A stretch of DNA of 64,000 bases from the NCBI RefSeq assembly GCF_900100715.1, contig NZ_FNCA01000011.1, positions 1 through 64,000 on the forward strand, in the 5' to 3' direction. The translations under genes were made by a program, and so were the position numbers. The notes below the pieces were generated by a model. It was not told the origin of the DNA. It worked only from the letters and a program-made list of their open reading frames with translations, and ran no database searches. Below, piece after piece: positions 1-6,712 of the stretch (position 1 is the first letter of the stretch; each line of letters opens with the position of its first letter). This DNA is from Methanolobus vulcani. GTDB lineage: Archaea; Halobacteriota; Methanosarcinia; Methanosarcinales; Methanosarcinaceae.

Positions 1-1
1 T

Positions 2-331
2 GACAGAAGACCAAGAACCAGACCATTGGAAGTGCTTGCGGATTCTGCTTATGATGAGATACAAATCAGGAAATATCTGAGACGCAGAGCGATCAAAAGT
101 AATATTCCTGTTAATATCAGGAATAGGAAATATCCTAAAAGAGGAAGACCTACAAGACTTGAATATGAGTCATATCGGAAAAGAGGGACAATTGAACGAT
201 TCTTTGCATGGTTGAAAATGGGATTCAGGAAAATAGCAAGTCGATATGAAAGGCTTAATGTTGTTTTCAAAGGACTACTGGATATTGCATGTTTTCTACT
301 ATGCTGGAAAAAGTTTCAAGAGGCGTTTTGA
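2..331 (+). pseudogene. IS5-like DDE transposase, C-terminal part (cut by window edge)
   Basis: The reading frame is open from base 2 and ends at 331, so the gene enters from the left edge and only about 109 C-terminal residues are visible. The motif ERFFAWLKMGFRKIASRYERL-like (IERFFAWLK, then RKIASRYERL) together with DSAYD near the start is the typical end of an IS5/IS4-group DDE transposase: the second catalytic Asp region followed by the E-x6-R block. The protein would cut and join the ends of its own insertion sequence. No terminal inverted repeat can be paired because the left end is outside the window. The element may be intact or a remnant; I cannot tell from here. Confidence 0.75.
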
Positions 332-350
332 GATAGGTTCATCTTCTTTT

Positions 351-1034
351 TTAGTGTATTGTTCCCATGTGCTGCAGCAATGGATGAAGCAGTGTGAAAA
401 TACCGATGATTATGATTATCGTACCACTAACAAGTGGAAGGCTATTGATACTTTTATTTCCCACATAGCTCTGGAGAAATCCTCTTCCCTTCACCATCAT
501 TACTGAGAGTCCGACTATTGAGATTGCAAGTCCAACACTGAATATCAGTATGTACCAGAGTCCGTTGTATACCTGATTGTTTGCAATGCTTACGAGAAGG
601 ACTGCAAGCGCAGCAGGACAGGGAACAAGTCCGGTGGAAAGACCAATTGCAATGACTCCTTTTCTTGAATCTATTTTGTGTTCATGGTGGTGCGGGTGAT
701 AGAATCTTCTGAGAATCCACAGGCCAACGGTTATGAGAATAAGTCCTCCGACAACGCTCATGATGTCATGGGTGATATCAACATCCAGCATGTCTATAAG
801 GTATATGGAAGCAGCACCCAGTGCTATAACTACAATTATGTGTGAAAACACCACTGTAAGTCCAAGTATAAGTGCATCTTTTAAATTGGCATCAGTTCCC
901 ATTACAAATACTGCCATTACTGATTTTCCATGTCCTGGTTCGAGGGCATGTAGTGCCCCCAGAACAAATGCTGAAATTATGAATATGAGGTTCATTTCTG
1001 ATGTTAATACACCAGGATCTGATAGTAACTCCAT
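351..1034 (-). CDS. NicO-family nickel/cobalt transporter
   Basis: A 227-residue integral membrane protein with about six hydrophobic segments. The first helix carries HALEPGHGK, the signature of the NicO/RcnA and related UreH-like transporter superfamily, and a later helix carries GLVPCPAAL. A cytoplasmic or periplasmic loop near residue 113 is histidine-rich (HPHHHEHK), as expected for a carrier that handles Ni or Co ions. Direction (uptake or efflux) cannot be read from sequence. The ATG at 1034 is preceded by a GAGAGTGAG ribosome site. The gene is divergent from the unknown gene at 1341 and convergent with the transposase end, which stops only 19 bases away. Family assignment is firm, substrate is inferred. 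Confidence 0.8.
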   Translation of the reverse strand: MELLSDPGVLTSEMNLIFIISAFVLGALHALEPGHGKSVMAVFVMGTDANLKDALILGLTVVFSHIIVVIALGAASIYLIDMLDVDITHDIMSVVGGLILITVGLWILRRFYHPHHHEHKIDSRKGVIAIGLSTGLVPCPAALAVLLVSIANNQVYNGLWYILIFSVGLAISIVGLSVMMVKGRGFLQSYVGNKSINSLPLVSGTIIIIIGIFTLLHPLLQHMGTIH

Positions 1035-1340
1035 AGATTCTCACTCTCTGTTTAATTAGTTCTAATTGAGTTGTTTCTTACTTAGTAATACTTTATTTTT
1101 GTTTACTTATATAAGAGTTATGAGTTAGTATGTTATTAAAGTCATATTTTGTGTTACTATTGACTCTGGTCAATGATTTTTGTTTTTCTTCTAAAATATG
1201 CGTAACTGTTTTATATTTAGCAACATATATTCAGAAAGTGCATTTTAAATGTTCTTTCTTAATCTTTCATCAAAAGAGAGCACATTTGTTTGACTGGAAT
1301 TCCAATGCAGCTGGTAGGGTAAAACAGGAGAGTTACAAAA
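1035..1340. promoter_or_regulatory. Divergent intergenic region with TATA-like boxes
   Basis: This 306-base AT-rich gap separates the minus-strand NicO gene from the plus-strand unknown gene. A near-symmetrical CTTATATAAG at about 1106-1115 could act as an archaeal TATA box in either direction, and TTTTATATTTAG lies at about 1210. A ribosome site (CAGGAGAG) lies just before the ATG at 1341. No coding region of note is seen. Confidence 0.4.
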
Positions 1341-1781
1341 ATGACAGGACAACTAGAAAATAAAGAACTTGCCGGAATTATGACTGCTGTACACAGTGAC
1401 ATTATGGCACATATTGGCATAACTGATGCCCAGTTAGAGAAACTGATGAAGCTGTCTCAGGAAGAAGTATTACTTGGAGCAACAAAGGACATCACTTTCA
1501 AACTCAATGTCAAGAATGGAAAAGGTCACCAGTCAGTTTCCCAGACAACAGCATGGGTTACGATTTCCGGTGATTTTGAGATAATATCTCCTGATGGGGG
1601 CACCTGGGATATAGTTGTAAAAGATGGTAGCAGCACGATCCTGGATAAAAAAGGTGTAAAGAAAGGAGAGAAAATAAGTTTCAAACACAAGACCGGCTGG
1701 AAAGCAAACATCTCACTTGATGTAAAATGGAGTGAAGCCAAAGACACAACCCTTGAAGCTAAGATCCACGCTTCTTACTGA
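1341..1781 (+). CDS. Uncharacterised 146-residue soluble protein
   Basis: I do not recognise this family. The N-terminal 50 residues look helical (LAGIMTAVHSDIMAHIG, then AQLEKLMKLSQEE). Residues 50-146 alternate hydrophobic and polar residues as in a beta-sandwich, with repeated SGDFEIISPDGGTWDI-like strand-turn-strand patterns. There is no signal peptide, membrane segment or cysteine, so it should be cytoplasmic. The ATG is supported by CAGGAGAG ten bases upstream. It ends 14 bases before a strong hairpin shared with norD. Codon use is like its neighbours. It stands alone, so context gives no hint of function. Confidence 0.7.
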   Translation: MTGQLENKELAGIMTAVHSDIMAHIGITDAQLEKLMKLSQEEVLLGATKDITFKLNVKNGKGHQSVSQTTAWVTISGDFEIISPDGGTWDIVVKDGSSTILDKKGVKKGEKISFKHKTGWKANISLDVKWSEAKDTTLEAKIHASY

Positions 1782-1794
1782 AATGTTGTAATTT

Positions 1795-1822
1795 GAGATA
1801 TGTGGGAGTTTCCACATATCTC
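1795..1822. terminator. Bidirectional hairpin between unknown gene and norD
   Basis: A perfect 11-base-pair stem (GAGATATGTGG with CCACATATCTC) with a six-base loop lies between two convergent genes. It is followed by CTCTAGTTTTT on the plus strand. It can terminate transcripts from both sides. Confidence 0.6.
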
Positions 1823-1834
1823 CCTCTCTAGTTT

Positions 1835-4800
1835 TTAGGTTGTCAGCCTCTTATACAAAAGCGGCAACATTTCCGGTAACATCAATGCATCATCAATAAT
1901 TGTATATCCTACATCGGAAAAGATGTTATTGAGATATTCTCCCGGATTCTTATCCACAGTTATACAGAAGAAATGCATTCCACGATTTTTTCCTTCAGAG
2001 ATTGCCATTCGGGTATCTTCCTGTGCAATATCGCCCTGATATGAATCTTCACCTCTGGCTCTGTCATAGGGTTCTCCATCAGACAACAATACGAGCATTT
2101 TAGTTCTTGCACCATTTTTTTCCAGTTTCTTAATGGAATGCCTGATAGCCGGTCCAAGGCGCGTGTTTGACTCGGAAGACAGTATGCTCATTCTCCGTGC
2201 AACGTCATCTGAGAATCTCTCATCGAATTCTTTGATCTTGAAATATTCCACATTATCTTTGCTCTTGCCCGAAAACGCATAGATGGCATACTTGTCACCA
2301 ATGCTCTCAAGCGCCTGGCTCATTATTATCAAAGCATCCTTTTCCACATCAATTATGCTCCTTCCATCCATTCCAAGTATCTTGCGTGTGGAGGCGCTGA
2401 CATCCATGAGGAACAGGGTTGCAACGTCTCTTTCCTGTTTGTCCCAACGAATATACATTCCCTCGTCGGGATTGGACCCACATTTTTTAGTTATCAGGGA
2501 TTCTGTGTAGGCATCAATGTCAATTTCAGTACCGTCATTCTGTCCTTTCATCCTGTGGAATGCTTCAGGTTTCATAAGGCCGAATGTGTGCCTGAGAAGT
2601 GCGATCTCATTGCCATAACGTTCCAATGCTTTTTTGTAATGAGCGGTGTTTCCTCCGTATGGTTCCATCTCATTGACAGTGCTCCACTCTGAGCGATAAT
2701 CGTTGATGGTGCTGTCCCACTCATCATATTTGTAACTGCCAAGCACACGCCAGTTATTTTCAAGAGGTTGTGTAGGTTTATCGGTAGCCTGCTCCTTTGG
2801 TCTTTCTTCATCAGCGGTAAGGTCAGCTTCAGTTTCCGGGATGAAGTTCTTGATGACATTTTCATATGGTTTTGTCATCATAGGGTCAGTTTGACCGGTT
2901 GCACCGACATCCATTCCACGATACTCGATATTTCTGATCATTCTGTAGTTGATCTCACCGAGTGGGCCAAGTTTGTCTTCCAGAGAGCGGTATGTTTCAA
3001 AAGCCAGCTCTAAGGTTGAAAAGGTGCTGGATCCTGTGGTGAATATCCTTTTTTCAAGTTCATCCTGCAAGCTTCTCTGAATTCCAGGCAGAATATCATC
3101 AAGTTCAAGTTCTGATCTTGCTTCATGTCCGGTGGAAATCCATAACAAACCCTCCATGAACTTCTCAAGTTCACTTTCAGGGATGTCCCTCATAAAAAGC
3201 ATCTTGTGGCGTACTTCCTCAAGGTCAGTACGAACTCCTCTGTAATGCTCCATTATCATATACTCTACACGTGCATCTTCCAGTAATCCAAATATGGTTG
3301 CTGCAAGTATCTGGTTTGGAAAAAGTGAGAGCAAATCTACAAGGTCGATGCTTTCAGCATCTTGTTTATTATCGGTAATTGCTACAGGATATTTTTCTTT
3401 GATCTTTTTTTCAAGTTCTGTCAATTTTTCCGGTTCAACATCCAGCGAACTGTAGCGTGCATGTCCTACTTCATGCATCACACTGAGCTTGTAGATCTTG
3501 AAATTATCCTCTATGTTCTCGTAAACTCCAATCTTTGGTGCGAGATAGATTGTATTGCCAGCGATTATAGGGTTCATTCCCTGAACTTCAATTTGCAGAG
3601 GAAGAGCTGCCATTGAACGTATTATGAAATTGCTACCTGAAAGACCGAGGGCATAGTATCTCAGGACGTTGGCAACTTTCTTAAGAGCAATCGCACCGGT
3701 AAGTTCCTCCACAAATTCTCTGGAGCTTTTTGATTCAAGTGAAAAATAGGCTTTTCCGGCAGGTTTTTTTTCATCTGCCGCTTCCATTCCTTTAAGTGTC
3801 CACTCTTCCAACTCTTCCATGTCCAGTTTTTCAAGAAGGCCGGGAGAATTTGCAAAGAAATCCGGTGCGAGTTTTCTGTCTTTTCCGTAAACTCTGATTC
3901 CTATGTTTGCCCATTTCTCAGCATTTTCAGGTTTGTTTTTCTCTGAAAAGTTCCCTAAATTGGCAAAGAATGCACTGGTAAGAGCTTCTTCTTTTTGAAG
4001 AAGTTTATCAGCTATACTGAATATTTCTTCATGCAGTTGAGGTGGTATTTTTGATAAAGATGCAACCGATTTTTCGTAGTATTCTCTGGCACTATCCGGG
4101 TCTTGCAATGCAATTCCCTCTCCAATCTCTGCCCAGATGGAGAACATATCTTTGGCAAGAATGTTGTAGGCGGCTGAAGCATTCTCAAAATAGCTTTCAA
4201 GGCATTCGGTCTGAATATCTGCAAGTTTTATTCCTGCATCTACAATCTCTGATCTTGTTTTATGAGTAGTATTTTCATATTTTCCAAGTGCAAAGGTAGT
4301 TGTTATAAACTCTCTGAGAGCATCTTTGTTTTTGTTTAATTCTCTGGTTCCTTTGTTTATCCATTCCAATGCTTCGGAAAGTTCCAGTGTATCAATGTGC
4401 TGTGGGTATGTTTTTAGAAAATAACTTGCACTTTTCCTGTCTTCATTTGCAAGACTACAGGTGGCATCAATTAATCTTGTCAGCTTTTCATCATCTGTTT
4501 TTTCCACAATTATTCCGGCATTTCTGAACAATGCCATTGTGACAAGTTCTCCGCATTCCAATGTTTCTTTCATAGAAATAAGGAGCTTTTTTCTTTTCTG
4601 AGGTGGAATTTCGGTTAATATCTTTTCAGTGATATCAATAAGTTCAATGCCTGTAAGCCAGTGTATGCTACTGATTTTTTCTACTATTTCGCAGTAGGTT
4701 GCAAAGTCGGTTTCATCAATTACAGAACTTAGCTGTAGCAGATGTTCAAAATAGGCTTCTGCAACTTTTGTGTTGATATTTCCAAGCTCACTTCCATGAG

Positions 4801-5257
4801 AAACCAGTTTCAGGAATCTTTCAGGTTCTGTTGTGACAACAACTTCTCCTGTGTGTTTGAAATAGGCTATAGCTATCCATTTGTTCTGTTCAGATAGTTC
4901 AATTCCTCTCAGGGTCCATTTTTCGAGAAGTTCAAATCCACCTTTATTAATTATGTCAGGTGATGAGTCAAAGAATCCTTCACAACATGAAATGCTAAGC
5001 AGCGATACTTTCTTTGCAAGTTCAAGCCAGTTGTTAAACTCTGTTTTTCCAAGGGTTTTGTATACTCCGGGTGCTGCTCCAAGATAAGCAATGAGGATTC
5101 TTTGCCCTCGCTTTTGTGCACCTTTTCCTGCGTGGAGTATAGTTTCCAGTGCATTCTCTTCAAGATTGTCAAATCCTGTTGCAAGCTTAGAAACCAGCGA
5201 ACTTTCCAGTGATGGAAAATAGGATGATATAAGTCCTGTAATTTTATCAGTACTCAT
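1835..5257 (-). CDS. norD: NorD/CbbO-like von Willebrand A protein with long repeat N-terminus
   Basis: A 1140-residue protein whose C-terminal third is a von Willebrand A domain: MIDAS DVSAST near residue 951, and later LLSDGEP. This is the arrangement of NorD/CbbO, partner of the AAA+ protein NorQ/CbbQ in activating nitric oxide reductase or Rubisco. Typical NorD is near 630 residues. Here roughly the first 500 residues are helical repeats of about 36-42 residues with W-x2-G and YF-x-SP positions (for example YFANSPGLLEKL-like, EEWTLKGMEAAD). In the middle, MHEVGHARYSS (H592-E-x2-H596) followed by EDARVEY resembles a zinc-site motif. The gene lies 84 bases downstream of norQ and divergent from the cbb3-type oxidase, which suggests it helps mature that oxidase. 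The target is inference; family assignment is firm. Confidence 0.88.
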   Translation of the reverse strand: MSTDKITGLISSYFPSLESSLVSKLATGFDNLEENALETILHAGKGAQKRGQRILIAYLGAAPGVYKTLGKTEFNNWLELAKKVSLLSISCCEGFFDSSPDIINKGGFELLEKWTLRGIELSEQNKWIAIAYFKHTGEVVVTTEPERFLKLVSHGSELGNINTKVAEAYFEHLLQLSSVIDETDFATYCEIVEKISSIHWLTGIELIDITEKILTEIPPQKRKKLLISMKETLECGELVTMALFRNAGIIVEKTDDEKLTRLIDATCSLANEDRKSASYFLKTYPQHIDTLELSEALEWINKGTRELNKNKDALREFITTTFALGKYENTTHKTRSEIVDAGIKLADIQTECLESYFENASAAYNILAKDMFSIWAEIGEGIALQDPDSAREYYEKSVASLSKIPPQLHEEIFSIADKLLQKEEALTSAFFANLGNFSEKNKPENAEKWANIGIRVYGKDRKLAPDFFANSPGLLEKLDMEELEEWTLKGMEAADEKKPAGKAYFSLESKSSREFVEELTGAIALKKVANVLRYYALGLSGSNFIIRSMAALPLQIEVQGMNPIIAGNTIYLAPKIGVYENIEDNFKIYKLSVMHEVGHARYSSLDVEPEKLTELEKKIKEKYPVAITDNKQDAESIDLVDLLSLFPNQILAATIFGLLEDARVEYMIMEHYRGVRTDLEEVRHKMLFMRDIPESELEKFMEGLLWISTGHEARSELELDDILPGIQRSLQDELEKRIFTTGSSTFSTLELAFETYRSLEDKLGPLGEINYRMIRNIEYRGMDVGATGQTDPMMTKPYENVIKNFIPETEADLTADEERPKEQATDKPTQPLENNWRVLGSYKYDEWDSTINDYRSEWSTVNEMEPYGGNTAHYKKALERYGNEIALLRHTFGLMKPEAFHRMKGQNDGTEIDIDAYTESLITKKCGSNPDEGMYIRWDKQERDVATLFLMDVSASTRKILGMDGRSIIDVEKDALIIMSQALESIGDKYAIYAFSGKSKDNVEYFKIKEFDERFSDDVARRMSILSSESNTRLGPAIRHSIKKLEKNGARTKMLVLLSDGEPYDRARGEDSYQGDIAQEDTRMAISEGKNRGMHFFCITVDKNPGEYLNNIFSDVGYTIIDDALMLPEMLPLLYKRLTT

Positions 5258-5341
5258 AGTCTCTCTTTTTTCAGAGTTGTGGGTTGGCGTGCAGATCCAC
5301 TCCAGTACTCATTTATTCCCGCTATTCGTCAATCCCTATAT

Positions 5342-6172
5342 TTATCCCATAATCGCTGCAATGATCTCATCAATACTTCTCTGCAGGTCCTGATTGTCAG
5401 TAATAGGCTGTGACATTGCTATTTTGCAGGCTTCTTTTGCATCGATGCCTTCCCGGATGAGCTTGCCCGCATAGATGAGCAGACGTGTGCTTACCCCTTC
5501 TTCAAGTCCGTGGTGTTTGAAGTTCCTTATGCTCTGTCCGATTTCAACGAGTCTGGCTGCTGTTTGTTCGTCTACCTGTGTCTCATGAGCTACGATCCGC
5601 TTTTCAAGTTCAGCAGGAGGATAATCAAATTCAATGGCAACAAATCTCTGTCTTGTGCTCTGTTTCATATCCTTGACAATGCTCTGGTAGCCGGGGTTGT
5701 ATGAAACTGAGAGCATGAACTCATCCGGTGCTTTTACGATAACTCCGAGTTTGTCGATTGGGATTATGCGCCTGTCATCGGTAAGCGGGTGAATGACTAC
5801 TATGGTGTCCTTTCTGGCTTCCACAACTTCATCAAGGTAACAGATGGCACCGCTTTTCACAGCTTCTGTGAGAGGTCCGTCACTCCATTCAACGTTCTCT
5901 CCCTTGATGAGAAATCTTCCCACAAGGTCGGTTGCTGTGAGGTCCTCGTGGCAGGCAATTGTTATCAGAGGACGCTGTAATTTCCATGCCATGTATTCCA
6001 TGAATCGTGTTTTTCCACAACCTGTCGGTCCTTTGAGATTTACCGGAAGTTTGTTCCTGTAAGCAGCTATAAAAATCTCCACTTCGTTGCCTACCGGTAC
6101 GTAATAAGGTTCTTCAGTTATCAGGTATTCATCAACTGGCAGTTCCTTGGATAAAGCGCATTTCATTGCCAT
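5342..6172 (-). CDS. norQ: NorQ/CbbQ-type MoxR AAA+ ATPase
   Basis: A 276-residue AAA+ ATPase with Walker A GPTGCGKT near residue 48, Walker B CYLDEV near 110 and the RQRFVAIEF sensor region, typical in size and layout for NorQ/CbbQ of the MoxR group. Such proteins form ring complexes with NorD/CbbO and use ATP to remodel a partner enzyme so that its metal centre is inserted or an inhibitor released. The ATG at 6172 is preceded by GAGGATTGCT. A GCA-ATG two codons on is a weaker alternative. The neighbouring norD and the divergent haem-copper oxidase suggest action on that oxidase. NorQ is classically linked to nitric oxide reductase, but no such reductase is in the window. Confidence 0.92.
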   Translation of the reverse strand: MAMKCALSKELPVDEYLITEEPYYVPVGNEVEIFIAAYRNKLPVNLKGPTGCGKTRFMEYMAWKLQRPLITIACHEDLTATDLVGRFLIKGENVEWSDGPLTEAVKSGAICYLDEVVEARKDTIVVIHPLTDDRRIIPIDKLGVIVKAPDEFMLSVSYNPGYQSIVKDMKQSTRQRFVAIEFDYPPAELEKRIVAHETQVDEQTAARLVEIGQSIRNFKHHGLEEGVSTRLLIYAGKLIREGIDAKEACKIAMSQPITDNQDLQRSIDEIIAAIMG

Positions 6173-6342
6173 AGCAATCCTCCTCTTATGGTAGTAACTA
6201 TCCTTTTCTGGTTTAAATGTGCTGTGCAGGAGTTTCTTGAAGTAAGAACTGTATGTTTATTATCTATTAAAGAGACAGTTACAACTCCTCCTGATAATCG
6301 AGTTGGCAATGATCAATAGTATTCTACTTCCAAAAGCTGCCA

Positions 6343-6453
6343 TTATCTCAGATTAATATAACCTGCTGCTAACCCCATGACAAATATCATTGCGATATAT
6401 AGGAGAATTACAAGCATGATTCCCATGGTGCTTGATTTGCCATTATCATTCAT
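6343..6453 (-). CDS. 36-residue single-helix membrane protein
   Basis: A small reading frame starting MNDNGKSSTMG and continuing as one hydrophobic helix (IMLVILLYIAMIFVMG) before the end YINLR. Length and form resemble the tiny single-helix subunits of haem-copper oxidases (CcoM, CcoQ, subunit IIa), but no family can be assigned by eye. It lies in the divergent gap between norQ and the oxidase, has an AT-rich TATA-like stretch about 45 bases upstream on its strand, and lacks a strong ribosome site. Whether it is translated is unproven; the coherent membrane helix in an otherwise AT-rich gap is the main support. Confidence 0.5.
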   Translation of the reverse strand: MNDNGKSSTMGIMLVILLYIAMIFVMGLAAGYINLR

Positions 6454-6712
6454 ATGTACCATATAAAAAGGTGTTAATCTTGTATAAGTATTTTTTTAAA
6501 TATTTTTTGATTAAAAAAGCTGCTTTACTTAATTTATAACATATGTATCATACATTGCTATGCAGTAATTTTCTTTACACAGATGCCACCTCTCTTTGTA
6601 ATAGTTGACAGGGTTTATTTTATATAGTATCAGTTTCCCAATTAAAATAGGAGATTTCAAGGGGTTTAAGCTATTTGAAAAAAACTTCTTGTTTTCAGGG
6701 GAGGTTAATTTA
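6454..6712. promoter_or_regulatory. Divergent promoter region of the oxidase island
   Basis: The plus-strand oxidase has a TATA-like TTTATTTTATATAG at about 6613-6626, some 87 bases before its ATG, and a strong ribosome site AGGGGAGGT at about 6697-6705. A palindrome ATGTAT-C-ATACAT spans 6543-6555 and could be an operator for either side. On the minus strand a T/A-rich run near 6485-6515 can serve as TATA box for the 36-residue gene. Confidence 0.45.

Noticed and set aside
6605-6712. Extension of the oxidase to TTG 6605
   Set aside because: The added 36 residues are not CcoN-like and the ATG at 6713 has a strong ribosome site.
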